Assembly (NCBI RefSeq): GCF_014649915.1
Contig: NZ_BMTY01000003.1
Span: 201,778 to 265,777, forward strand
DNA length: 64,000 bases
Direction: 5' to 3'
Source: Streptomyces toxytricini
GTDB taxonomy: Bacteria; Actinomycetota; Actinomycetes; Streptomycetales; Streptomycetaceae
Part shown: in pieces, positions 17,322-24,661 of the stretch
How the letters are laid out: the number at the start of each line of letters is the position of its first letter
How positions within the stretch are numbered: the first letter of the stretch is position 1
The notes under the pieces: model-generated
The model's database searches: none
Told to the model about the DNA's origin: nothing
The model's input: only the letters and a program-made list of their open reading frames with translations
Position numbers and translations under genes: made by a program

Positions 17322-18818
17322 TCAGCTGGGGTTGAGGCCCTTGCCGCGCAGCCACGCCAGGGGGTCGATCGCGGAGCCGCCGCCGGGCCGGACCTCGAAG
17401 TGCAGGTGCGGGCCGGTGGAGTTGCCGGAGTTGCCGGAGTAGGCGATGACGTCGCCCGCCTTCACCTTGCCGGACCGGATCTTGGTGCTGCTGAGGTGGC
17501 AGTACCAGGTCTCGGTGCCGTCGGGGGCCGTCACTATCGCCATGTTGCCGTAGGCGCTGTTCCACTGGGTGCGCACGGTGCCGTCGGTGGCGGCCATGAC
17601 CGGGGTGCCGTAGCCCACGGGGAAGTCGATCCCGGTGTGCACGGACATCCACATGCCGCCGGCCTGGCCGAAGGAGGCGCTGAGGCCGCGCTGCGCGACC
17701 GGGATGGCGAACTTGGGGCGGGCCGCCTCCTTCGCGGCTTCCTCCTCCGCCTTCCGCTTGCGCTCCTCGTCCTGGCGCTGGCGCAGGTCGATGCGCTCCT
17801 GGGTGCGGCTCGCGCGGTCCGCGAAGTCCCCGGCGTCGGCGCTGAGCGCCTCCAGCTGGGTGTCGAGCTTGCTGTTCGCGGCGACGGGCTTGACCGACGC
17901 CGGGTCGGGCGCGGCCATCGTCGTGGTGTCCTCGGCGGGCTTCTCGCCGCCGGTCAGGCCGCCGACGGAGGCCGCGGCGACACCGGCGACGCCGACCACG
18001 CACGCCGAGGGGACCGCCACCGTGAGCAGGGCGGAACGCTTCGCCGGGGTGCGGCGGCGGCCGCTGCCGCCGCCCGTGTGCCCGGACTTGGCGCCGGCAC
18101 GGCGCGAGGCGCGCGTTCCGGCGGCGGGGGCGGCGGGCGCCGGGGTGACGGGCATGGCCTGCGTCGGCAGGTCGTGCACGGGGGAGGGCGCGTCGTAGGC
18201 GTCGTACGCCTCGTCCGCGTCGGCTTCGGGGGCCGGAGCCGCATCGGCCTCGGAGCCGGGAGCGAAGGCCTCCTCGGCGACCGCCTCGAACACGGCGGTG
18301 CCGGTGTACGCGTCGTCCGCGTAGCCGGTGTCCTGCTGCTGTGCTTCGGCCTCGTACGCGAAGGAGAACGTCTGGGTCTGCTGCTGGTCCTGGGGGACGG
18401 TGTTCCAGGCGGTGGCGTCGTACGCGCCGGTCTCCGTGCCCGTGGCGCCGTAGCCGGGCGCGGCCCACTGGCCCGTCTGGTCGTACCCGAACGCGGCGGC
18501 CGTGGACTGGTAGTCGGTGCCGGGAGCGGTCCAGGCGCCGGTGTCCCACTGGCCGGTGGCCGCCTCCTCGTGCGCTCCCTGGGCCGGGATCGTCGAGAGG
18601 TAGCCGTCCTGCGCGTAACCGGTCTGCGGGGACGCGGTCCAGGCAGTGGCGTCGTACGCGCCGGTGGCGCCGGCGTCGTAGGCGCCGTACGCCGTGTAGT
18701 CGTAGCCCTGGCCCTGCGTTTCGTAGGAAACATAGGGGGAGTTACCGGCGAAAGTGGTGGTCGAAAGGCCGTCATACCCGGGATCGGGGTACAGGCCCGA
18801 CGAGGGGCGGTCGTTCAC
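17322..18818 (-). CDS. M23 family metallopeptidase (LytM-type) with long repetitive N-terminal region
   Basis: A 498-residue envelope peptidase. The first ~200 residues are low-complexity and rich in Tyr, Asp, Ala, Gly and Thr, with near-repeats such as TGAYDATAW occurring three times. A Lys/Arg-rich stretch then precedes a single membrane segment (SALLTVAVPSACVVGVAGVA, about residue 270). A short Glu/Lys/Arg coiled coil follows, then the LytM domain with zinc ligands in VHTGIDFPVGYG (HxxxD) and GPHLHFEV (HxH). Topology therefore puts the repeats in the cytoplasm and the peptidase outside. GTG 18818 is preferred to TTG 18821 because AGAGAAG lies just upstream. It is preceded by a leader with three hairpins. 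Confidence 0.88.
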   Translation of the reverse strand: MNDRPSSGLYPDPGYDGLSTTTFAGNSPYVSYETQGQGYDYTAYGAYDAGATGAYDATAWTASPQTGYAQDGYLSTIPAQGAHEEAATGQWDTGAWTAPGTDYQSTAAAFGYDQTGQWAAPGYGATGTETGAYDATAWNTVPQDQQQTQTFSFAYEAEAQQQDTGYADDAYTGTAVFEAVAEEAFAPGSEADAAPAPEADADEAYDAYDAPSPVHDLPTQAMPVTPAPAAPAAGTRASRRAGAKSGHTGGGSGRRRTPAKRSALLTVAVPSACVVGVAGVAAASVGGLTGGEKPAEDTTTMAAPDPASVKPVAANSKLDTQLEALSADAGDFADRASRTQERIDLRQRQDEERKRKAEEEAAKEAARPKFAIPVAQRGLSASFGQAGGMWMSVHTGIDFPVGYGTPVMAATDGTVRTQWNSAYGNMAIVTAPDGTETWYCHLSSTKIRSGKVKAGDVIAYSGNSGNSTGPHLHFEVRPGGGSAIDPLAWLRGKGLNPS

Positions 18819-18856
18819 CAACTTCTCTTTCGCCTCGGCAGTGGGGGCCTGGGTGG

Positions 18857-18954
18857 CCAGGGACGGGGGAATCCCTGGGGAGAGCAGTGGCGTGACTGTA
18901 CCCGGCGGTCACTGGCCACGACAATCTTCGGAGGGGTTCCGGCTGAGCGGAACC
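18857..18954 (-). promoter_or_regulatory. Structured 5' leader of the M23 peptidase gene
   Basis: Three inverted repeats lie between this gene and the divergent-side neighbour: 18857-18863 with 18872-18878 (7 bp), 18892-18896 with 18908-18912 (5 bp), and 18935-18941 with 18948-18954 (7 bp). The sequence does not contain the conserved blocks of the c-di-AMP (ydaO) riboswitch, which often precedes such genes in actinobacteria. A regulatory RNA role is possible but unproven. Confidence 0.35.
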
Positions 18955-19039
18955 GGGCATTCGGCCGTCTTTCGGTCCGCCCCATGCACAGCCTTGGCCT
19001 TGAGTTCGATATTCGTTCGACTCCGGCGGGGTGTGGCGC

Positions 19040-19825
19040 TCACGCGGCCGGCGCCGCCTCGCCCGGTGCCTCCGCGGCCGCCGGACCCGGGCCGTCGAGG
19101 ACCCGCCGCACGGCCGCCGCGACGGCCGGATGCACGGCCAGCGCCAGGTGTCCGATGCCCCTGACCTCGATGTTCTCCGCCATCAGGTCGGGGTGTTCGA
19201 TGCGCGCGGTACCCGCCGGAACCATCAGCTCGTCCCACCCGCTCCAGAACGCCACGCACCGGGTGCGGCAGCCGGGCGCGGGCGTGCGGAGCTCGGCGAT
19301 CAGCGGTGAATCCGGGCGGATCTGCCGGACGAGGGGATGCGCGTCCATGAACGGCGCGACACGCGTACCGGAATGCGGGGAGCCCAGCGTGACGAGGGTG
19401 CGCACGCGCGCGTCACCGCCGAGCCGCTGGACGTAGTACCGGCCGACGAGCCCGCCCAGGCTGTGCCCGACGAGGTCCACCCGCTCCCGGCCCGTCCGCT
19501 CGCACAGCTCCTCGACGCGCCGGGCGACGCGCCCGGCCGCGGCGCGCACGTCGCGCGTCAGGGGCGAGTAGTTGTACGCCTCCACCCGCCGGCGGCCGTC
19601 CGCGGCGAGGTGGCGGCGGAGCAGGACGAACACGGACCGGTTGTCGGTGAAGCCGTGCAGCAGCAGCACCGGCGGGTGCGCGCCGCCCGGCCCGGGCGCG
19701 GCGGGCTTCTCCTGGCGGATCCCGGTCGGGTAGTGCGCGACGTGCGCGCCGAACAGGACGGCCTCCAGGACCCCGGCTCGGGCGAATGCGGAAAAGGGCG
19801 CGGACAGCCACGGCGACAGTCCCAT
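19040..19825 (-). CDS. Alpha/beta hydrolase (triacylglycerol lipase-like)
   Basis: A 261-residue serine hydrolase. [10 protein letters not shown] supplies the oxyanion-hole motif, [15 protein letters not shown] the GHSLGG nucleophile elbow, and WDELMVP and [11 protein letters not shown] the acid and histidine. The pattern fits bacterial lipases and PGAP1-like esterases. The N-terminus is mildly hydrophobic but shows no clear signal peptide, so location is uncertain. The start ATG at 19825 lacks a strong ribosome-binding site. It is followed on the same strand by the M23 gene after about 220 bp, and diverges from the B12-binding protein gene. Confidence 0.8.
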   Translation of the reverse strand: MGLSPWLSAPFSAFARAGVLEAVLFGAHVAHYPTGIRQEKPAAPGPGGAHPPVLLLHGFTDNRSVFVLLRRHLAADGRRRVEAYNYSPLTRDVRAAAGRVARRVEELCERTGRERVDLVGHSLGGLVGRYYVQRLGGDARVRTLVTLGSPHSGTRVAPFMDAHPLVRQIRPDSPLIAELRTPAPGCRTRCVAFWSGWDELMVPAGTARIEHPDLMAENIEVRGIGHLALAVHPAVAAAVRRVLDGPGPAAAEAPGEAAPAA

Positions 19826-20034
19826 CGACGGCCTCCCCTAAGACCTTTGGGACTGCTGCCGGCCGCGCCGCCGTGCCGTGCGGCTGTCGGTACGGTGGCG
19901 CGGTGCCTGGCGGTGCGGCTCCCCCGGCGGTGAATCAACGCCGTCCCACGTGTGATTTCCCCCTCCCGCTTGACCGTGAAACGGCGGCGTGCGCGATGCT
20001 GTACTTAACGTTCGTTCACTCGGGAGGCAGTGCG

Positions 20035-20436
20035 ATGGGTGTGACCGGTCCGATCCGTGTGGTGGTGGCCAAGCCGGGTCTCGACGGCCACGACCGCGGC
20101 GCGAAGGTGATCGCGCGCGCCCTGCGGGACGCGGGCATGGAGGTCATCTACACGGGCCTGCACCAGACCCCCGAGCAGATCGTGGACACCGCCATCCAGG
20201 AGGACGCCGACGCGATCGGCCTGTCGATCCTCTCCGGCGCCCACAACACGCTGTTCGTACGTGTCCTGGAGCTGCTGCGGGAGCGCGAGGCGGAGGACAT
20301 CAAGGTGTTCGGCGGCGGCATCATCCCCGACGACGACATCGCCCCCCTCAAGGAGAAGGGCGTGGCCGCGATCTTCACCCCGGGTGCGACGACGACGTCG
20401 ATCGTGGACTGGGTGCGCGAGAACATCAGCCGCTGA
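20035..20436 (+). CDS. Stand-alone cobalamin-binding protein (methylmalonyl-CoA mutase small-domain type)
   Basis: A 133-residue B12-binding domain. It has the DxHxxG cobalamin-ligating motif in [16 protein letters not shown], the SxL motif in [10 protein letters not shown], and the GG motif in [11 protein letters not shown]. These are the exact landmarks of the C-terminal domain of methylmalonyl-CoA mutase or isobutyryl-CoA mutase small subunits. No substrate-binding large subunit or MeaB chaperone is in this window, so the partner must be encoded elsewhere, or the protein serves another B12 function. The ATG at 20035 follows GGGAGGCAG. A hairpin lies just after the stop. Confidence 0.9.
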   Translation: MGVTGPIRVVVAKPGLDGHDRGAKVIARALRDAGMEVIYTGLHQTPEQIVDTAIQEDADAIGLSILSGAHNTLFVRVLELLREREAEDIKVFGGGIIPDDDIAPLKEKGVAAIFTPGATTTSIVDWVRENISR

Positions 20437-20447
20437 CCGTGCCGCCG

Positions 20448-20483
20448 CGGGCGGCCCGTACTCCCGGGAGTGCGGGCCGCCCG
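20448..20483. terminator. Bidirectional terminator between the B12-binding and DUF5691 genes
   Basis: An extended dyad (20448-20465 with 20466-20483, one G-T pair) fills the 55-bp gap between the two convergent genes. Confidence 0.7.
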
Positions 20484-20491
20484 CCGGTGCG

Positions 20492-22096
20492 TCACACTGC
20501 GGGCTCCGGGGCGAGTTCGGCGAGCATCGCCGCGCGCAGCCGCAGCGTTGCCGTCAGCCGCTGGAAGGCCTCGGCCCAGTACGCGCCCGCGCCGGCGGCC
20601 CCACCGGCGTCCGCCTCCGGCTGCGCGGCAGCGGTGAGCGCCTCCAGCCGGCCGGCCTCGGCCGGGTCGAGACAGCGCTCGGCCAGCCCCATCACCCCGC
20701 TGAAGCTCCACGGGTAGCCGCCCGCCTCCCGCGCCGCGTCGAGCGCGTCGACCACGGCTCGGCCGAGCGGTCCGGCCCACGGCACGACGCACGCCCCGAG
20801 CAGCTGGAACGCCTCGGACAGCCCGTGTGCACCGATGAACCGGGCCACCCAGCCGGCCCGTTCCCCCTCGGGCAGGACCGACAGCAGCCGGGCCCGCTCG
20901 GCGAGCGAGGCCGTGCCCGGGGCGGTCGCGGTCGGCGCGGCCGGCGAGCCGAGCAGCGCCGCAGCCCACTCCGGGTCCCGCTGCCGCACCGCCGCCCGGC
21001 ACCACGCCGCGTGCAGCTCCTCGGCCCAGCTCTCGCCCCCGGGCATCGGCAGGGCCACGACCGCGGCGGCGTCCAGCCCCCCGAAGCGGTCCCGCCAGCA
21101 CGACAGCGGCGCCGCCTCGACCAGTTGGCCCAGCCACCAGGAGCGCTCGCCGCGCCCGGCGGGCGGCCGTTCGGCGACCCCGTCGCGCAGCATGCCCGCG
21201 TCGCAACCGGCCGGCGGGGCCACGCCGTCCGGCCCGACGCAGGCGAGCGCCCGCCGGGCCATCCGCCGGGCCAGCGCGGACTCCGGCAGCGCCGACAGCA
21301 GCTCGGCCGCCGTCGCCCGGACGTTGCGGCTCCGGTCGTCCAGGGCGGCCTCCAGGAACGGCTCGTCCCCGGCGGACAGCCCGACCCGCAGCGAGTCGAG
21401 GAACATCAGCCGGTCCTCGGCGCGCTCGGTGGCCCAGGTGGACGACAGCAGCCGTACCGCCGCGGCCGGATCGCGGGCCCGTACGGCGCCCAGCAGGCCC
21501 GCCCGCTCCGCGAACAGGCCCTCCTGCCACAGTTGCCGCACCGCGGCGGTGTCCTCCGGGTCGGGCAGGCCCCCGCCCGCCCCGGCGCGCAGCGCGAACC
21601 GCCAGTCGGGGTTGAGCCCCGCCAGCCACATTCCCCGCGGCCCGGCCAACGCCAGGGCCTGCGGGCGCAGGTCGCTGCGGGCCCGGGCCGCGTCGAGCAG
21701 CGCCGGCAGCAGCACCGCGGGCGCCCGGTATCCGTGCCGTCCGGCTGCGGCCAGCCACTGCGGCAGCAGTTCCGCCAGGTCCGGTGAGGCCCCCCGCCGC
21801 CCGGACCCGGCGCCCGCTTCCGCACGGCCCGCGAGCAGCCGGGCGAGCCGCCGCCGGGCGGGCTCCGGCGGCTCCGGCCGCGGGTCCGCCGGTGCGGGCC
21901 GCGGCCGGGGAGCCGCCTCGGCGGGCCGCAACCCGGCGCGGCGGCGCAGCGTGTGCACGGCGGCCGCGTCGAGGAGCTCCCGCGGGCCGCCGCCGCTGCC
22001 GCGGCGGCGCCCGGTGCCGAGCAGCGCCGCCCCGACCAGCTCCCCCCAGTCCCCGCAGGCCTCCCCGGATCGCTCCTCCCCGGCCGTGGCGGTCAT
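20492..22096 (-). CDS. DUF5691 family protein of the yeh-like MoxR/VWA cassette
   Basis: A 534-residue alpha-helical protein rich in Ala, Arg and Leu. The N-terminus (GDWGELVGAALLGTGRR) and the HEAT-like helical repeats in the middle (EPFLEAALDDRSRNVRATAAELLSAL) match the DUF5691 family. In E. coli and many bacteria this family is genomically tied to a MoxR ATPase, DUF5682, a VWA protein and a SWIM zinc-finger protein, the yehLMPQ neighbourhood. All those partners are adjacent here. No catalytic motif is recognisable; a scaffolding role within the ATPase complex is inference. It follows the SWIM-family homologue by about 200 bp on the same strand. Confidence 0.8.
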   Translation of the reverse strand: MTATAGEERSGEACGDWGELVGAALLGTGRRRGSGGGPRELLDAAAVHTLRRRAGLRPAEAAPRPRPAPADPRPEPPEPARRRLARLLAGRAEAGAGSGRRGASPDLAELLPQWLAAAGRHGYRAPAVLLPALLDAARARSDLRPQALALAGPRGMWLAGLNPDWRFALRAGAGGGLPDPEDTAAVRQLWQEGLFAERAGLLGAVRARDPAAAVRLLSSTWATERAEDRLMFLDSLRVGLSAGDEPFLEAALDDRSRNVRATAAELLSALPESALARRMARRALACVGPDGVAPPAGCDAGMLRDGVAERPPAGRGERSWWLGQLVEAAPLSCWRDRFGGLDAAAVVALPMPGGESWAEELHAAWCRAAVRQRDPEWAAALLGSPAAPTATAPGTASLAERARLLSVLPEGERAGWVARFIGAHGLSEAFQLLGACVVPWAGPLGRAVVDALDAAREAGGYPWSFSGVMGLAERCLDPAEAGRLEALTAAAQPEADAGGAAGAGAYWAEAFQRLTATLRLRAAMLAELAPEPAV

Positions 22097-22124
22097 CGTG
22101 CCCCCTCCCTCTCGGTGTCCTCCG

Positions 22125-22159
22125 TGCTCCGGTCCCGCCCCCTCCGCGGGACCGGAGCA
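22125..22159 (-). terminator. Hairpin between the SWIM-family homologue and the DUF5691 gene
   Basis: A perfect 14-bp stem (22125-22138 with 22146-22159) and 7-nt loop in the 199-bp intergenic gap. Located between two co-directional genes, it could be a partial terminator or an RNA-processing/stability element. Confidence 0.5.
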
Positions 22160-22184
22160 GCCTGTCGTCGTCGTGTCCGGCCTT

Positions 22185-22241
22185 TCAGCTGGCGTGGTTG
22201 TCGTTCATGACCGAGCCCCCCGGCTTGTCGTCCTTGCACAC
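22185..22241 (-). CDS. Possible short peptide gene (18 residues)
   Basis: A short frame starting GTG TGC at 22241 or ATG at 22208 encodes a peptide ending in GGSVMNDNHAS; the ATG form is MNDNHAS. GGGGGG lies 8 nt before the ATG. The DNHAS ending recalls DNH-type motifs in small Streptomyces peptides, but this is only a resemblance from memory. It sits between two genes of the yeh-like cassette. It may well be non-coding; conservation would decide. Confidence 0.2.
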   Translation of the reverse strand: MCKDDKPGGSVMNDNHAS

Positions 22242-22295
22242 GGGCGCCCCCGCGCCCGTGCTCCCTCCCCTTGGTGCAGCCCCCGACCGGCCCCC

Positions 22296-23420
22296 TCAGC
22301 CGGTCAGGGCGACCGGCTCCGGGCAGCCCGGCTCCCAGGCCGTGAGCGGTGTGAAACCGCGGTGGCCGCATTCGCCGAAGACGGTGACCGGCCCGCCGCC
22401 CGACAGGGCGGCCAGCTGCCACAGCCCGGCCTGCGGCCGGCCCCCGCCGGAGGCGACCGGCAGGGCGCCGCCGCCTTCGGCATCGGCCAGCTGCCAGCCC
22501 CGCTCGCCCGGTACCGGCACCACCGGGCCCAGCACGACCGGCCAGGACTCCAGCCACGGGTCCTCCCGCAGCGCCGCCCCGTACGCGTCGAGCGCCGGCC
22601 CGGTGCCGACCCCCTCCGGAACCTGCCGGCACGGCGCCCCCGCGCCGTACCCCTCCGCGAGGTCCGCGCGCAGTCCCGCCGTCCCGGGGCGGAAGCGGGC
22701 CTCCGCCTCCACCACCCGTCCGACGGGCAGCGCGAGCCGCGGCGGCCGCCCCGGCGGACCGAAGTCCAGTACCAGGGCAGGGCGTCCGCTCTCCGTCCCG
22801 CGCAGCCATGTCCGGCGGGTGGTGAGCCGGCCGTCCGGCGACACCGAGTCGTACTGGGCCAGCACCAGCCAGCGGTCCCGTACGGCCTCCCCCTCCGCGG
22901 CGGTGTCCGGGAGCCCCACCCTGCTCCGTACCGTCGCGGCGAGCGGCTGCGGCAGGCCTGCCAGACCGAGCCATCCCCGGTTCAGCAGGTGCAGCAGCGC
23001 GCCCTCCTCCAGCATCCGGGCGGGCCAGCCGGGCCCGCAACCGGGTATCTCCCCCAACTCCCTCACCCGGGCAGCCAGCCCGGGCGCCTGGGCGTCGACC
23101 ATGCGCGCCGCGGTCTCCTCCCAGACCGCGCGTCCCGCCTGCTCCTGGCCGGCCATCCCCTCGCGGACCAGGTCGGCCAGGCGCTGCTCCAACTCCGCGA
23201 CCCCGGCTGCGATCCGGGCCGCCCTCCGCCCGGCCCGGCGCCGCGCCGCCTCCGGGTCGGCGGGGGCGGCCCGCGCCCCCGCAGCCCGGCCGGAAGCGGA
23301 ACCTCCGATCCGGGTCTGCGGACCTGCCTCCTCCCGCCCCGGACCGGGAGCCCCCGACGGGGCGTCACGAGCGCGGGACGGCACCTGCTCCACGGTGTGG
23401 CGGACCTGTTGGTCAGTCAT
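22296..23420 (-). CDS. SWIM-family protein homologue apparently lacking the zinc finger
   Basis: A 374-residue protein. The N-terminus (MTDQQVRHTVEQV) and the region from PADPEAARRRAGRRAARIAA through ETAARMVDAQAPGLAARVRE match, from memory, the SWIM zinc-finger proteins that accompany MoxR/VWA cassettes in streptomycetes (YehQ-related). The CxCxnCxH finger that normally lies between those two blocks is absent. In its place is a ~40-residue Pro/Gly/Arg/Ala stretch without suitable cysteines or histidines. An internal deletion is the simplest reading. The ATG at 23420 lies seven bases after a TACGGT -10 element of a RecA-NDp-like promoter, so the mRNA is probably leaderless. The rest of the protein is open and intact. 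Confidence 0.7.
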   Translation of the reverse strand: MTDQQVRHTVEQVPSRARDAPSGAPGPGREEAGPQTRIGGSASGRAAGARAAPADPEAARRRAGRRAARIAAGVAELEQRLADLVREGMAGQEQAGRAVWEETAARMVDAQAPGLAARVRELGEIPGCGPGWPARMLEEGALLHLLNRGWLGLAGLPQPLAATVRSRVGLPDTAAEGEAVRDRWLVLAQYDSVSPDGRLTTRRTWLRGTESGRPALVLDFGPPGRPPRLALPVGRVVEAEARFRPGTAGLRADLAEGYGAGAPCRQVPEGVGTGPALDAYGAALREDPWLESWPVVLGPVVPVPGERGWQLADAEGGGALPVASGGGRPQAGLWQLAALSGGGPVTVFGECGHRGFTPLTAWEPGCPEPVALTG

Positions 23421-23427
23421 GGCAACC

Positions 23428-23450
23428 ACCGTAGGGACCCGCACTGACAA
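23428..23450 (-). promoter_or_regulatory. RecA-NDp/PafBC-type promoter for the SWIM-like/DUF5691 arm
   Basis: On the minus strand TTGTCAGTG (23450-23442) is followed by exactly 8 bp and TACGGT (23433-23428). This is a full match to the actinobacterial RecA-independent DNA-damage promoter TTGTCRGTG-N8-TANNNT. The ATG follows the -10 by seven bases. Confidence 0.75.
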
Positions 23451-23487
23451 TCGCCCTGACCTGCAACGACCCTGCACGGGCGGCTGG

Positions 23488-23510
23488 TTGTCAGTGGCGT
23501 GGTGCACCGT
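23488..23510 (+). promoter_or_regulatory. RecA-NDp/PafBC-type promoter for the MoxR-DUF5682-VWA arm
   Basis: TTGTCAGTG at 23488-23496 is followed by 8 bp and CACCGT at 23505-23510. The 9-bp box is perfect; the -10 deviates at its first base from TANNNT. The MoxR ATG lies 45 bp downstream with its own ribosome-binding site. Confidence 0.65.
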
Positions 23511-23554
23511 GGGGTCAGCAGTCGGGAACGGCTGCGGTACATCGGAGGGGGACG

Positions 23555-24661
23555 ATGGACACGCACGGGAACGGCACCGGCGCCCAGGCGCTGCGACCGC
23601 ACGCCGAGGACGCCTTCGCACACGAACTGAAAGCCCTGGCCGCCGCCGACGACCGGCCCCGCCCGCCCCGTTGGAAGCTCTCCCCGTGGGCCGTCGCCAC
23701 CTACCTCCTCGGCGGCACGCTCTCCGACGGCACGGCCGTCACCCCGAAGTACGTCGGCCCGCGCCGCATCGTCGAAGTCGCCGTCAGCACGCTCGCCACC
23801 GACCGCGCGCTCCTCCTGCTGGGCGTCCCCGGCACCGCCAAGACGTGGGTGTCCGAGCACCTCGCGGCCGCCGTCAGCGGGGACTCCACCCTGCTCGTCC
23901 AGGGCACCGCCGGGACCCCCGAGGAGGCCGTCCGCTACGGCTGGGACTACGCCCGCCTCCTCGCCCGCGGCCCCGGCCGCGAAGCCCTCGTCCCCAGCCC
24001 GGTCATGCGGGCCATGGCCGACGGGGCGACCGTCCGCGTCGAGGAGCTGACCCGCATCCCGGCCGACGTCCAGGACTCGCTCATCACCATCCTGTCCGAG
24101 AAGACCCTGCCCATACCCGAGCTGGGCCAGGAGGTGCAGGCCGTCCGCGGCTTCAACCTCATCGCCACCGCCAACGACCGCGACCGGGGGGTCAACGACC
24201 TCTCCAGCGCACTGCGCCGCCGCTTCAACACCGTCGTCCTGCCGCTGCCCGCCACCGCCGACGCCGAGGTCGACATCGTCGCCCGCCGCGTCGACCAGCT
24301 GGGCCGCGCCCTCGACCTGCCGCCCGCGCCCGACGCGCTGGCGGAGATACGCCGCGTCGTCACCGTCTTCCGCGAGCTGCGCGAGGGCGTCACCGGCGAC
24401 GGCCGCACCAAGGTGAAGACCCCGAGCGGCACCCTGTCCACCGCCGAGGCCATCTCCGTCGTCACCCACGGCCTCGCCCTCGCCGCCCACTTCGGCGACG
24501 GCGTGCTGCGCCCGTCCGACGTGGCCGCCGGGATCCTCGGCGCGGTCGTCCGCGACCCGGCCGGCGACCGGGTCGTCTGGCAGGAGTACCTGGAGGCCGT
24601 GGTCCGCGAGCGGGACGGCTGGCAGGACTTCTACCGGGCCTGCCGGGAGGTGGCGCCATGA
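23555..24661 (+). CDS. MoxR-family AAA+ ATPase (YehL-like)
   Basis: A 368-residue AAA+ ATPase. Walker A is GVPGTAKTWVSEHLA, Walker B with its arginine-rich follow-up lies around GATVRVEELTRIPADVQDSL, sensor 1 is NLIATANDRDRGVNDL, and the arginine finger/sensor 2 region is LSSALRRRFNTVVLPLP. MoxR proteins act as chaperone-like machines with a VWA partner to insert cofactors or activate target proteins. The VWA partner is encoded two genes downstream, and DUF5682 and DUF5691 complete the yehLMPQ-like set. The ATG at 23555 follows GGAGGGGG. Its stop overlaps the next start (ATGA). Promoter has a RecA-NDp-type box. Confidence 0.92.
   Translation: MDTHGNGTGAQALRPHAEDAFAHELKALAAADDRPRPPRWKLSPWAVATYLLGGTLSDGTAVTPKYVGPRRIVEVAVSTLATDRALLLLGVPGTAKTWVSEHLAAAVSGDSTLLVQGTAGTPEEAVRYGWDYARLLARGPGREALVPSPVMRAMADGATVRVEELTRIPADVQDSLITILSEKTLPIPELGQEVQAVRGFNLIATANDRDRGVNDLSSALRRRFNTVVLPLPATADAEVDIVARRVDQLGRALDLPPAPDALAEIRRVVTVFRELREGVTGDGRTKVKTPSGTLSTAEAISVVTHGLALAAHFGDGVLRPSDVAAGILGAVVRDPAGDRVVWQEYLEAVVRERDGWQDFYRACREVAP

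Noticed and set aside
18822..19039. c-di-AMP (ydaO) riboswitch before the M23 gene
   Set aside because: The conserved blocks expected in that riboswitch are not present in the transcribed orientation; a similar G-rich string occurs only on the opposite strand.
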